Shown here: one piece after another, positions 26,888-36,731 of the stretch
How the letters are laid out: each line of letters opens with the position of its first letter
Numbering within the stretch: the stretch's first letter is position 1
Assembly (NCBI GenBank): GCA_900074885.1
Contig: FJUW01000005.1
Span: 25,470 to 89,469, forward strand
DNA: 64,000 bases
From: Rhynchosporium graminicola
Taxonomy: Eukaryota > Ascomycota > Leotiomycetes > Helotiales > Ploettnerulaceae
Reading direction: 5' to 3'
The notes under the pieces: generated by a model
The model's database searches: none
The model's input: the letters and a program-made list of their open reading frames with translations, nothing else
What the model was told of the DNA's origin: nothing
Program-made: the position numbers and the translations under genes

Positions 26888-27155
26888 TATGACGATAGCT
26901 TACCTGAATATCATATGAGAAGAAGGATAGATACTAGGGCCCAAGTTCATAGGTATCCCGGCAGAACTAGTGTCCGGCTCGGTATAGTATCGGACTAGTA
27001 CCGGTATATATATATAAGGTACCTTGCACTCTATCTCTCTTCTTCTTCCTTTCTTATCTTTTTGTTTCTTTCGTAGTAGATTATATAAGATCGCTCTTAG
27101 CCTCCTTACTTGTTTATTCTTACTTATATACCGCCTCGAGTCTTGTGTCGTTATA
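26888..27155 (+). repeat. 3' LTR of Gyp1 copy 2
   Basis: 268 bp, TATGACGATAGC to TCGTTATA. It is the least mutated Gyp1 LTR in the window (GTCTTGTGTCGTTATA is intact, while the 5' LTR has ATATTATTATA here). Confidence 0.9.
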
Positions 27156-27162
27156 ATAGTAC

Positions 27163-30100
27163 GCTTTTTCGAACGACTTATACTCTTTATTACCTTTACT
27201 GCTAACCCGCGATAGCCCGAAATCGTCTGTAAGCTTTAGAAAACATAATCCTAGCTAGTTAATAGGCCTGATATTATCGTACGCGTCTTTTATTTAAAGA
27301 TTAAAGAGCTTCTTAACGATATCAAAAAAGGAGCCTTTAAAAAATATCGTACTTATATATATACTATTAAGTATTAAAAGCGTAGTTTATCTTATCTTTA
27401 TCTTCTTCTTTAGCTCGAGGGTATAAGTAATTATCTAATACTAATTAGAGTCGAGGAGATTATATCTGCGGAAATTCCGGACGAGGCTACGGACCTTATA
27501 GGTGAGTTATAGAAGTTAGTATTAAATAATATAATTCACAGGCCCTATAGTCCTGACTTTCCGAATGCTCCTTATATAGCTTGTAGGCACGCCGGCGATC
27601 TGTTATAGTATTAGAAACGCTTTCCGAAGAAGTTTTAGCTAACTATAATTATTACCGAAGATAGTTACTCTTAATATTATTATTAGTAAGACGACCGAAC
27701 GTTTATAGTTTATAAAGATAACTAAGAAGTCACTTTAGATAATAGATAGGTAGTTCCGTATAATCCGTATCTTCTTAATTACTATCGATCGCATATTAAC
27801 GTCGAAGTTTATAAGTTAGTATAAGCTATTAGATATATCTATAAGTATATATATAAGAGTATAGACGGAATAACTCTTACGATCTTAAATACGAATAACG
27901 AGATTACTTATTATATATAAGCGTAATATGTAAGTCCCCCGGAAGCTTTATAGCAACTCTTCGAATATCCTACTTATAAGGAATTTCCGCTTATATAATA
28001 TCTTATAGTCTATTTATAAGGAGATTAAACTATATATTTCAAGCTTAGTTTATCTGTAGAAGAGATAGCTATAAAGTGAAATATAGCTTATTCTACTCTT
28101 ATAGGGTTCTTCGAATTTAATACTATAAACCCTACTATCGGGCTATAGCTATATTCGGAGTTTCTAGCTTATTACATCTGGGATTAATCGACTTATAAAT
28201 AGCGTTTACGAAAGAGAGAAGGTTATTATATTAGTTATATATATTATTATAGCCTTATTTCAGGGGAACGTTTCTACTTATAGCTACTTCTAATAATCGT
28301 TCGCGGATCGAAATCGTTTAATAAGCTATATGATTTTGAAAAGGTTACTTATAAGATATATAAGGCTACTTATATTTCATATAGTTTAGCTAAAAATAAT
28401 TAAGAGTAATTTCAGTACTTTAATAAAGCGAAGCTATTCACTTTAATAAGTAGTTTACGAACGCTTTTTTTAACTAGACTTTGTTAATAAGAGATTATAG
28501 ACCTATTAGCTATTTATGAGTAATATAAGGAATACTTCTACGATAATCTCGCTTATTAGCTATATTAAAAACCCGGCTTTCCTCTCTCTCTTTTAAACCT
28601 ATATTACGATTACAGACTATAGCTCTTAGCTAAGGGCCTTACGGATTAGTAATAGTTACTTTCGAGCGTTAGCTTACTTTCTTACGAGTAGAACTAAGCT
28701 TATTATTATACTTTCTAATAGATAGTAGATAATCGAATCGAAGATTTTACTGCTTTAGCGCAAACGAGAAAAGCGAACCTTAATAGCAATTAGCTTATAG
28801 CTTTACGAATATCGTAACCGCGATTATTACCGAACCGGAAATAGCGCACTTTTATATCTAAAGCTAAGATAAGTCTAGTAAAACGTATCTATATAAGACC
28901 CTCTGCTATTATAACTATAGCGAAGAAAAGTCGGTCCTTTATATCGCTTCTATAGGTATTATAGCCTTATTATTATAGAATAAGCGAATATTATACTTAT
29001 AATTCAAGATTCCGATCGATCTTATAGAATAATCTATAAGTAGTATTACGAAGTAGAGCGCGCTTAGCGGTCTCTTATATCGAGTCGATCTGATTATCTA
29101 AGATAAGATACTAATATAATATAAGTATTATTTTAAGATAATTCACTGCTTATTAGTCGATATATAAAGCTCTATAGATAACGTTCTCTTTAGTAGTATA
29201 CTTGTAATACTTAGTAGAGACTTTACGCAGATACTTCTAGTTATACCGCGGGGTTCGCGAGCTAATATTATAACTAATTATATTCAAAAGTTATTTATTT
29301 AGCCTCGATTATATCAGATTACCTTACGGATTAATATACGAGTCTAGGAAGAGGTTTATAGTCCGGAATTCGTAGATTAAGTTAGTACTTTATCTTACGA
29401 TCCGTATTAAGAGCTTTTAGTTATAGTTCTAGATTATATTTATTAACTTATTAGCGTTTCTAGTTTTATTAACTCTATTTACCCGCTAGATCTTCTTAGA
29501 GGAGCTACTATAGATATAACAACTTTTACAGGTTACTACCTTTTATTAACTCTAAATATAACTATTATAGAGCTAAATAGAATAATTCTTAGTTATCTTC
29601 TGAGCTAGTTACGAACCTACTTAGGTATAGATATATATATAATAGATATAGATATCGCTGAAATAGATTTTTATTAGTTTTTAGCTAAAACTCTTCAAAA
29701 AATCGATCTTCTATCGCTACTACTATTACACTTATACCTTAAGCTTAGTTCGCTTATTCTTCTTTTATATAACCTTACGCTACCGGAGGGCCTTTATAAT
29801 AGAACGCGATTAGTAGTTATAAGCCTAAGAAAGTACTATATCGAGGCTCGGATTCTAAGTAGAGACCTTAATAAATAGTTAAGAGTACTCCTGCGGATTA
29901 AATTAATTAGAATAGATAATAAGCTTAGAATTACTCTTTAATAAAAGTAATTTCTAATCTATTTATACTTCGCTATAACTATTAATAAGTCTTAAGGATA
30001 ATCGTCTTATATAGTAGGGCTATACTTACGGATACTTATATTTACTTATAGTTAGCTATACGTTAGTCTATTATAGATATCTAGAGTTAAAGAGTTAAGT

Positions 30101-30181
30101 ATACTATTACTTATAGAAAATCGACTTCAGACTGCGAATATTATATTTCCAGAGGTATTACTTAATATTTATTAACGTTAG
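27163..30181 (+). pseudogene. Helitron copy B RepHel (5'-truncated, RIP-inactivated)
   Basis: Clear RepHel reading on the plus strand. The Rep domain starts with LFITFTANPR then a stop where Trp-Pro-Glu-Ile is expected (about 27,163-27,225). YQKRFPK follows (about 27,610), then VVPYNPYLLNYY with HINVEV, and the double-tyrosine motif RYIYKYIYK (about 27,820-27,860), where the catalytic tyrosines lie. The PIF1-like helicase follows: a degraded Walker A (DKSSKTYLYKTL, about 28,872), FKIPIDL, the DDE-like DKI Walker B region, IPRGSRANI (about 29,250), and a C-terminal INKSQG-type block (about 29,985). In-frame TAG/TAA stops are scattered throughout. The N-terminal part is cut off by Gyp1 copy 2. 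Confidence 0.85.
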
Positions 30182-30378
30182 TTCAGTTAAGTATATTTAT
30201 AAGTCTATAAATATATTATATAAGTCTATTAATTATAAAAAGTTTAATAAAATCTAAAGAAGTTAAAGATAAAGTAAAACGTGATTTCTATTTAATATTA
30301 ACCCCTAAAGGAGACCTATAACAGGATTTTCGGCCTCGAAATTTAACTTATACCCCTGTAGAGGACCCTTAATAGGAT

Positions 30379-31320
30379 TTATAGCTTAATCAAGCTCTTA
30401 CTCTCCTTATTCTTACGCTCCTCCTCCTCCTCTAAATCGGCCTCTACGTAAAGGTTATCCGCGAGCGATTTATAAAGAATCGCCCGGGCCTCTAAAAGCT
30501 AGCAGCAAGTATAGTAGAAGTAACAGATATAGCTAGTAGTAGCAGGGAAGAGATAGTAGGCTGCTATAGATTAGTTATAAGCTATAAAGTAGTTAGATTC
30601 ACGACTTATTATTATTATAAGTATTAGGAGCAACCTAAGTATTTCTATAACTACGAGTACGACCCGAGGAAGAGCTAGTAGTAGCGGGGGAGGGAACGAC
30701 AGGGGCGGCAGAGGCAGCAGGGGCGGCAGGGGCGATAGGGGTAGTAAGGCCTATAGATCTGTAAATATTAGTAAAAGTTATAATTCAGTTCGTAATATAA
30801 CTTACGAAGCGAGTAACAGCTTCTTATACTACTATAGTAATAGTTAGCGTAAGAGCTACCTAAAAACCTACGACCCGAACGCACTTTATCTAAGGGCTAT
30901 AGCCTCCTTAGTAGTTATAACCCGGAAGCTCGATATACTAGCTATATCTATTAATATCTTTATATCTAAAATAATCTATTATAAAGTATAATTAGTTAGG
31001 GAATAATATAGAATAACTTATAGATCTAGACGTACCGAGCCTCTAGGTTAGAAGACCGAGTAGCACCGGAGAAGACCTGACCCGGACGTAAATTAGTAGC
31101 GCGAAGAGGAGAGAGGGCGAAGAGCCGCGTTATAGCGGTAGTAGCGCAAGCGAGTAAGGCCGGCCTTACGGATCCATTAGCTGAGTTATAAACCGTTAGA
31201 TAGCTAGGGCTGACTTATATAGTAAGGGTTAGTAGAGGGGCTATAAGGCCGGCAGTATAAGATTAGGCTACTAAGGCAGTAGCAGCAGAAGTAGCAGTAG
31301 CAGCAGTAGTAGTAGATATC
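30379..31320 (-). pseudogene. Helitron copy B second ORF, convergent to RepHel
   Basis: Counterpart of 17,690-18,618. The minus strand reads ARAILYKSLADNLYVEAD, then a Glu run and Lys/Asn/Glu residues, to a TAA complementary to 30,379-30,381. Upstream (30,690-30,760 and 31,265-31,320) are GC-rich trinucleotide tracts that encode Pro/Ala/Thr-type low complexity. Two roughly 28-bp direct repeats with the palindrome-like TCTCCTATAGGAG lie between this ORF and RepHel in both copies. Function unknown. Confidence 0.45.
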
Positions 31321-31586
31321 CTACGGTCTATTAGTAATTGATATAGGGCTATTTATCGCTAGAATCGATAAAGTAGATATATACTTAATAATTATAGTAT
31401 CGCTAGAAAGATAGTTTATAATTATTACTATAGGAGAGATATACTTATAATCTATTACCTTTAGCCTATTTCAAATTCAATTACTATTATTATCTATTAG
31501 AATTTATCTTCAATAGTGAGTCTTTATTTGCGCAGTTACTATTATCGGCCGTAAGCGACTATTACGGATTAACTATCACCCGTAAC

Positions 31587-31650
31587 GACTGCGCGAAGCA
31601 AGGTCCCGTGACCCCGGAGCTTGCGAAGGGCCGGCACGGAGAAGATCTTG
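31587..31650 (+). other. Helitron 3' terminal palindrome and end
   Basis: A GC-rich stretch (GCGAAGCAAGGTCCCGTGAC and its partial inverted partner CCGGAGCTTGCGAAGG) can form a stem-loop close to the 3' end CTTG. The same sequence closes copy A (17,366-17,430) and the mini-Helitron (23,645-23,710). Confidence 0.75.
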
Positions 31651-31654
31651 TATT

Positions 31655-31960
31655 CATCTTCCCATATATATATACATATATACATATAGACATACACGCT
31701 CATGTCTTGGTAGGCATGGATCTCTGAAACAAGGATAATATCGGCATTCAGATTGTTATAAATTCTCGGATAAAGTATATCTAACACAGCGGGCAAATGT
31801 CCAGACTGCCCTCAAAGCAAGGCGTGTCGCATCTTGCGATCAACCTCCTCGCCTGTTGCGTCTACCAAAACAATCTTCACTTCACTGAGATCAATTGTTC
31901 CCATTGATTTACCAGGTGCGATTGTAGCCTGGTAGCGAAGATAACATTGTGATTAATTTG
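31655..31960 (-). pseudogene. Truncated unknown gene fragment at the left edge of the gene island
   Basis: The minus strand from about 31,955 reads YQATIAPGKSMGTIDLSEV then KIVLVDATGEEVDRKMRHAL, meets TGA at 31,812-31,814, and continues in the same frame for about 40 more plausible residues (DILYPRIYNN, ADIILVSEIHAYQDM). It then dissolves into a TATACA microsatellite and the Helitron end at 31,650. Codon use looks like normal island DNA and not RIP DNA. I do not recognise the family. It may be the remnant of a gene whose downstream part was displaced by Helitron copy B. The upstream boundary is undefined: TAA lies in frame just above. Confidence 0.35.
31662..31695. repeat. TATACA/TA microsatellite
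   Basis: Short, slightly imperfect TATATATACATATATACATA run immediately inside the gene island beside the Helitron junction. Confidence 0.8.
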
Positions 31961-32160
31961 AACCTTGGTGTAATAGATCATGGCATCCATCTACCATAAG
32001 TCTCAATTGACTTGATCGATTTGCTTAATTGAGAGGTCTAAGGTTTGAGCTCATTTGTTCTCGTCCTTTCTTTCCCGTCCCTTCTTTCTTGCCCCTCCTG
32101 TCTTTGTGTATCACCCAGGTCTTTCCTGTTTCCAAATTCAAATTTCATAATCAAGCTTCA
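31961..32160. other. Upstream region of the xylanase relic
   Basis: Non-repetitive, with pyrimidine-rich CTTTCTTTCCCGTCCCTTCT-type tracts at about 32,060-32,100, as often seen in ascomycete promoters. No gene is supported here. Confidence 0.4.
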
Positions 32161-33517
32161 AATCCTTCTCGTCAAGATCTGTCTTCTATTTGCCTTCTCT
32201 TCCATTTCTTTCGCACATTAGAAGACGCTGCGAAAGGAGCAGTAAGTCCCGCTCACCTCGCCATAATCTCCATCGACTAACATACTCAGGGTCTGCAATA
32301 CTAAGGCACATCAACAGGAAATCATCCGATCAGGCTTGTTCTGTAGTCCTGAAAAACACATCCGAATTCGGACAAGTCACCCCAGCAAATTCCATGAATT
32401 GGGAGAACATCAAGGCGCAATTAGATGTATTCAAATTCAAAGGCGGTAATGAGATCGCTGCAATTGCAAAAGCCAACAATCAACTCCTTCGCTGCCACAC
32501 AATGGTATGGCACAAACAGCTACCCGCTTGGGTTTGAAACGGGACCTGGACGGCTGCAAGCCTGACAGCTGTTATCCAAAATCTCGTCACGAAGACCATG
32601 ACTCACTACAAAGGCCAGTGCTATGCTTGGGACGTTGTAAACGAAGTCGTAAACGAAGTCGTAAACGAAGCGTTGAACGACTACAGCACTTTCCGAAACA
32701 GTGTATTCCTCAGGGTCCTCGGCCAGGATTTCATCAAGATCGCTTCCGAAGCGGCAGCAATTGCTGATCCGGACACGGAACTTTATTACAATGAGTTCAG
32801 AATTGAGTCTCCAGGCGCAAAGAGCAAGGCTGCTCTAGCTGTCGTTCGGACTCTGCTTGATGCGAAAGTCAAGATCACTGGTATTGGACTTCAATCTCAT
32901 TTCATTGTTGAGGGAACCCCATCGAAAGCTACGCACGTGGCTAAGCTGGGAGGTTTCACTGCATAGGTGTAGAAGTCGCCATCACAGATTTGGACATCGG
33001 AATGAAGTTGCCGAGCACGGAAACTCAGGTCGCACAGTAGAATAAGGATTTTGAAACGACTTCTGCTGCCTGTGTAGCTGTGAAGGGATGTGTCAGCGTT
33101 ACTGTGTGGGAGTTTATCGACAAGGTTCGTTCTCATCTATCCTCACATTCTCCTTTCTTCCAAGCATATCTAACGATTACAATCTTCCTGGATCCCGGGG
33201 ACATTTCCTGGAACAGGCGATGGAACCATCTTCGACGCATGTGTGACTCGAAAAGAAGCATATTTCGGTGCACTCCAGGGACTCGTCGCATTAGCTGGCA
33301 CTTGAAATTTGACGACCGGCGACGCAACACGCCAGGCGTTGAGGGTGGACTATTTACGGAATCGACGTCCACTGAGCTCACGCCTTCAGAAGCAGGGACT
33401 AACACTACGGTGACACCGCCTAGTTTGCGACTCCCAGTTTCGTCTGCGCCATCTTTCAAGTTTTTAGGATTGCTTCCTGTACTTCTAATTGCCTTGATTT
33501 GTGCTACTTTACTTTAA
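32160..33517 (+). pseudogene. GH10 endo-1,4-beta-xylanase relic with GPI-type C-terminus
   Basis: Family 10 xylanases cut the beta-1,4-xylan backbone outside the cell. Readable blocks in order: EDAAKGA, then an intron 32,242-32,289 (GTAAGT...CTAAC...CAG), GLQY, NTSEFGQVTPANSMNWE, LLRCHTMVWHKQLPAWV, THYKGQCYAWDVVNE (acid/base Glu region), YYNEFRIESPGAKS, GIGLQSHFIVEGTPS, GVEVAITDLDIGM (nucleophile region), VTVWEFIDK, SWIPGTFPGTGD and KEAYFGALQGL. After that, a Ser/Thr-rich stretch and a hydrophobic tail (FKFLGLLPVLLIALICATLL) resemble a GPI-anchor signal. Lesions: TAA 32,302; a frameshift near 32,320; TGA 32,535; two extra 12-bp units at 32,637-32,660; a frameshift near 32,964; Asp at the nucleophile position (32,987-32,989); TAG 33,038; an intron from about 33,126 with no AG acceptor near 33,181; and a frame change before the GPI tail. 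It cannot make an enzyme. Confidence 0.9.
32637..32672 (+). repeat. 12-bp tandem triplication inside the xylanase active-site motif
   Basis: GTAAACGAAGTC occurs twice, followed by GTAAACGAAGCG. The reading is WDVVNEVVNEVVNEALND where family members have WDVVNEALN. Eight residues, including two extra Asn-Glu pairs, are inserted at the acid/base glutamate. Confidence 0.95.
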
Positions 33518-33813
33518 AATAGTCAGGTGTAGAGTGTGAGCTATGCGGAATCCCATTCCTTGGAGTCGCATATATGGGAAAGAAGCGTGATGAGTCGAAC
33601 CACAACCACGTCTTATTTGGAAAAACGTACCCGAATGAGATGAGCAAATAAACACACCTTGAGATTTTGTGAACAGAGAATCCGACGTGAAATGAGACAA
33701 CTTTTGTATCCATGACAGTCTCAAACTAAGTTTCTCCCAGCACTTCGCCACACGCCACTATCCAAGGTACTGAACAAAGATCAAAGTCCCGCGGTCTTCA
33801 GCCGGTCAGTCAA
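33518..33813. other. Intergenic region between convergent genes
   Basis: No coding signal beyond short shadow frames. It separates the 3' ends of the xylanase relic (+) and the methyltransferase gene (-), so it should hold both polyadenylation regions. I see no strong AATAAA on either strand. Confidence 0.5.
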
Positions 33814-35174
33814 TCATGCTTGACTGGGCCAAACTTCATCAGCAACGGCCCTCACTAGCTCCAACTTGTTCTTCATATCATCCCACTCCAACAGATTTCC
33901 CTCTTCGTGACTAGCAAACCCACACTGTGGGCTAACGCCCATCCTCTCAAGAGCCTGCTCTCTCGTCTGCCCGGCACCCTTAGCAATCGCATCCGCAGCA
34001 GCGAATAGTCGCTCTTTCATCTCCATTTTATCTTCGAGTTTGGGGAACTTCGATGTGATGACTCCCAGGATTACATTCTTGTGGGATGGAAGGTGGAGAA
34101 GAGGTTCAAAACCACCAGCTCTTGGGGTGTCGTACTCCAGGTAATAGCTCGATACATTCAGGGTTTGAAAGAGCTTGATGGCGATGAGGTCATAGCCTCC
34201 TTCTGAGAAATGGCGCGATCCCATGAAATTTCCTGGGTTTGTCAGTGAAAGGTTTGTCTATGATGTAGGAGTGGATATACCTCTGCAAATGTGCAGACCG
34301 AAATGCATCTTGTCCTTATACTTCTCTATACTGTCATTATAGCATTTGATATACGCATCAAGCAACTCATGAGGTGTTTTGGTGTTCGACTTGTCCTCCG
34401 CCCAACCCTTCAACATCTTCTCCGAGCAGAAATCTGACAGTCAGCCGAGCATGACGATGAGTGAGAATTTGGAGCTCACAAGCAAAGTTCGGATCATCAA
34501 TCTGCACATTCCTCACACCAGCCTCGTACAAAATGTCCAATTCCGCTCTGTACGCCATACTTATATCCCAAAAGTACTCCTCATCCGTAGCATACACCTC
34601 TTTAGGAAACGCCTTTCCATCCTTATATCGTAGATGATACCAAGGTGGCGCGATCATCGTGAGCTTGATATCTGCCCATCTCTCTTCCGGAACCAATGTC
34701 TTCAGATACTCGAATTGGCCGACCAATGTACTCTTTCCCTTATGCTTGATCTTGCCGGTACAAAGGCAGGATTGACCTGGTTTGTGACCTTTTTCGATAA
34801 AACCGGCGATATCAGGGACATAAGGACGGAAGATCTCCATTGATGGGTTGCGGATCTCGTTCATGCCCTCGAGTTCCTCGAAAAAAGTCCCCCAGAATAC
34901 GGCGCGCCTGTTCAGATCATGTCAGAGTGGGTTGCTCGATGCAGTTCTGCTGTCCCGAGTCTTACCTGTACTCACCATCCGATATAGCACGAAATCCTGC
35001 ATCGAGTTGCAGCTTCACAATCTTGTCGACGGACTCATTCTCAATGGTAGTGAGCTCATCGCGGCTGAGTTCCTTGGCTTCGAATGCAGCACGCTTCTGT
35101 AGCAATTCCTTTGGTCTTAACAGAGAACCCAGATGCTCCGCACGAAAGGGAGGGTTTCGATGAATGTTTGCCAT
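33814..35174 (-). CDS. MetE/UROD-like zinc-dependent methyltransferase (cobalamin-independent methionine synthase C-terminal domain family)
   Basis: Four exons splice into an uninterrupted 402-residue frame: 35,174-34,966, 34,907-34,480, 34,433-34,281 and 34,232-33,814. The introns (58, 46 and 48 nt) have GTAAGA/CAG, GTGAGC/CAG and GTATAT/CAG borders, and the phases fit exactly. The protein is a single TIM-barrel of the MetE C-terminal type: FRAEHLGSLLRP at the N-terminus, FRAISDGEYRR, MIAPPWYHLRY, GVRNVQIDDPNFAY, HFGLHICRGN, YYLEYDTPRAGGFEPL and SPQCGFAS. The expected zinc/thiolate ligands are present: His260, Cys262, probably Glu296, and Cys367. The family transfers methyl groups to thiols (methionine synthase-like; in many members the substrate is unproven). 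At about 400 residues it lacks the N-terminal half of true MetE (about 760 residues). The start is placed at ATG 35,172-35,174 because similarity begins 9 residues later; an in-frame ATG at 35,243 would add 23 residues. It is the only intact gene here. Confidence 0.9.
34233..34280 (-). other. Intron 3 of the methyltransferase gene
   Basis: 48 nt, GTATAT to CCCAG, phase 1, directly after the zinc-ligand motif HIC-Arg. Confidence 0.9.
34434..34479 (-). other. Intron 2 of the methyltransferase gene
   Basis: 46 nt, GTGAGC to GTCAG, phase 1. Splicing converts a frame that would run into unrelated residues into the family sequence NFAYFCSEKMLKGWAEDKS. At 46 nt it is at the short end for ascomycetes. 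Confidence 0.85.
34908..34965 (-). other. Intron 1 of the methyltransferase gene
   Basis: 58 nt, GTAAGA to ACAG, with CTGAC as a possible branch site. Phase 2, between GEYR and AVFWG. Confidence 0.9.
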
Positions 35175-35400
35175 TGTCAACTTCTGGCAATTGGGTGTCT
35201 GGGAGAGAATCGTGGTCTGGAGAGGAGGGAAATAAATGCCCATTCAGATCCGCCATGCACCCCGCACCAAAGCGGAAGTTGCGGAATACCGTCTTCACCA
35301 CTAGGGGCGGGGACAACCTTAAATTATTAACCGATGTTGATGTTTACTCACCTAGTCGGCATTTGATAATCATCCGCAGTCGAGGAAAGTTTAACTAGCT
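35175..35400 (-). promoter_or_regulatory. Probable promoter region of the methyltransferase gene
   Basis: Upstream of the chosen start. It contains a GC-rich stretch near 35,305-35,317 (AGGGGCGGGG on the plus strand, which includes the stress-response-like AGGGG core) and an AT-rich TTAAATTATTAA about 20 bp further upstream. The site assignments are pattern matches only. Confidence 0.3.
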
Positions 35401-36731
35401 AGCTTGACACTGGTCAATGTTACACGATCTTCCTCTGCCTCTGTCTCAAATACTTCCCCGAACTCAAGTTTTCGACTCCCCAAGTAAGCGGAACTTATTT
35501 CTATGACATAAACTCGCATTTTCGAATCCTGAATGCTACTCTGCCATCGATGTCTCTCTGCTTCTTGCTTCGACTACTATGATATGAAACACTCGTTCTT
35601 CTCTTGTGTGTAATATTTTTTAATGCTGTGGTGGCTGCATCAATAAAGCATGAGCTGTACTGCGTATGATCGATGAGGAACCGTGAACAGGAAGGATTAC
35701 GCAATATCCGCAGTATACTTTTAGACCAAAGCGGGAGTCTTGAAGCTATCCTGGTATATGAAATTAGATGACCTCAGTGGCAATTGGCTATACTTGAAAG
35801 AATTCGAGGCAAAAGGCGCAAGTAGCTGCACAAGCCGAGGACGCAAGGCTGTCAGCTATCGCGTAGCAGAGGACGACGCAAACCCTCTTCATGGGACGTT
35901 GCCCGGTAGAAGTCTACGAGTAACAATAGCCATCACTTAAAGACTAAACAAAACTCCACTCGACAGTCGCTCTAGAGCCAAAACAATACCAACGTTGAGC
36001 GTTTTGAGAAGATACGGCGGGATCAGCTCCCCGTCGCTCGAGCTTAAGGGAAGACGGCCGGCGAAAAGGAACTATCTATACCTCTGGATCTGCAAACATG
36101 AGAGAAAAGGGAAATATCTTGCTTGGTATAACGACGATTATAAGGAAGTACAAGAGCGGACGAGGACAGCAATTTTGTGACTCAAGAGAAAAATACCAGG
36201 GGCACTGAACAGGTGACGTTGCTGGACACAGATTACTACCCTCAATTTAATGTGAGCCTTTATGAATCTAGTTAAGTCACTGATTACATCTGGTTTTCCA
36301 CGGTCTACAAAGTAGTAAGGTTGACGTTACGTTCACTTGGGTTCAACAGCCTAAGTTAGCCTGTCAGCCAATTAGATAGAGCGAATATTGTAAAAATTCC
36401 CTGTAACTGCCATCCTCTGCAATAGACAGAAAGCAGTTATCTGTATCCATCTCCTTTGTGACATATAAAGATGGAATTTAACGAAACGTTCCGGGCTCCG
36501 AGATTACCGGCAGGGGCTTTTCAGGCCTGGCTGGAACCGATGTATGGTTGGAATAAACGAACAAACAAACAAACAAATAAATAAGCAAATTTCAGCGGAA
36601 CCTCTCTGTGTCAGTCAGCTAGTTTTCCAACGCTCCCAGCCAGCGGCTTTACTGATCGTAACGCAGTGGATTGGCACTGGTATCCTCGTCATCGGCCTAG
36701 GGAGCAGACTTTCGAATCTGACCAGGAGGGA
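35401..36731. other. Gene-poor right part of the gene island
   Basis: Normal-composition DNA with no recognisable gene. Plus-strand frames at 35,740-35,940 (66 codons) and 35,995-36,180 (61 codons) are open but have no family features, no intron pattern and ordinary random-frame length. A small purine-rich region at 36,030-36,180 and an A-rich tetranucleotide repeat at 36,555-36,590 are the only structures seen. Confidence 0.5.
36555..36592. repeat. (AAAC)n-like microsatellite
   Basis: About eight imperfect AAAC/AAAT units (AACGAACAAACAAACAAACA then AATAAATAAGC). Confidence 0.85.

Larger units (their letters stand above)
23970..27155 (+). mobile_element. Gyp1 copy 2, right part: integrase, chromodomain, antisense ORF, 3' LTR
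   Basis: Resumes exactly where 17,365 stopped. It holds the rest of integrase (about 23.97-24.9 kb), a chromodomain at about 25.1-25.3 kb, the antisense ORF (25,430 to about 26,380), a polypurine tract just before 26,888 (AGAGGGGGGG) and the 3' LTR 26,888-27,155. TSD ATAGT follows at 27,156-27,160. Confidence 0.9.
27156..31650 (+). mobile_element. Helitron copy B, main part, 3' end abutting the gene island
   Basis: Complementary in direction to copy A and collinear with it from 21,830 down to 17,366. The 3' end GATCTTG is at 31,650, followed by T (31,651), as required for A/T insertion. The GC-rich terminal palindrome at about 31,587-31,640 is unmutated and almost identical to that of copy A. 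The 5' part (equivalent to copy A 21,880-23,644) is missing here because Gyp2 interrupts it at 12,722. It would lie left of the window or be deleted. Confidence 0.9.

Noticed and set aside
1..31650. Possible centromere because of long AT-rich repeat DNA
   Set aside because: All of it resolves into identifiable elements with TSDs. There is no satellite array, and AT-richness is explained by RIP. CENP-A mapping would be needed to claim more.
33133..33751. Minus-strand frames opposite and downstream of the xylanase relic
   Set aside because: They are antisense shadows of the GH10 exons or Ser/Phe-rich chance frames without family features.
35740..36180. Two open frames of 66 and 61 codons in the island
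   Set aside because: No motif, no hydrophobic signal, no intron structure, and lengths expected by chance in moderately GC-rich DNA.
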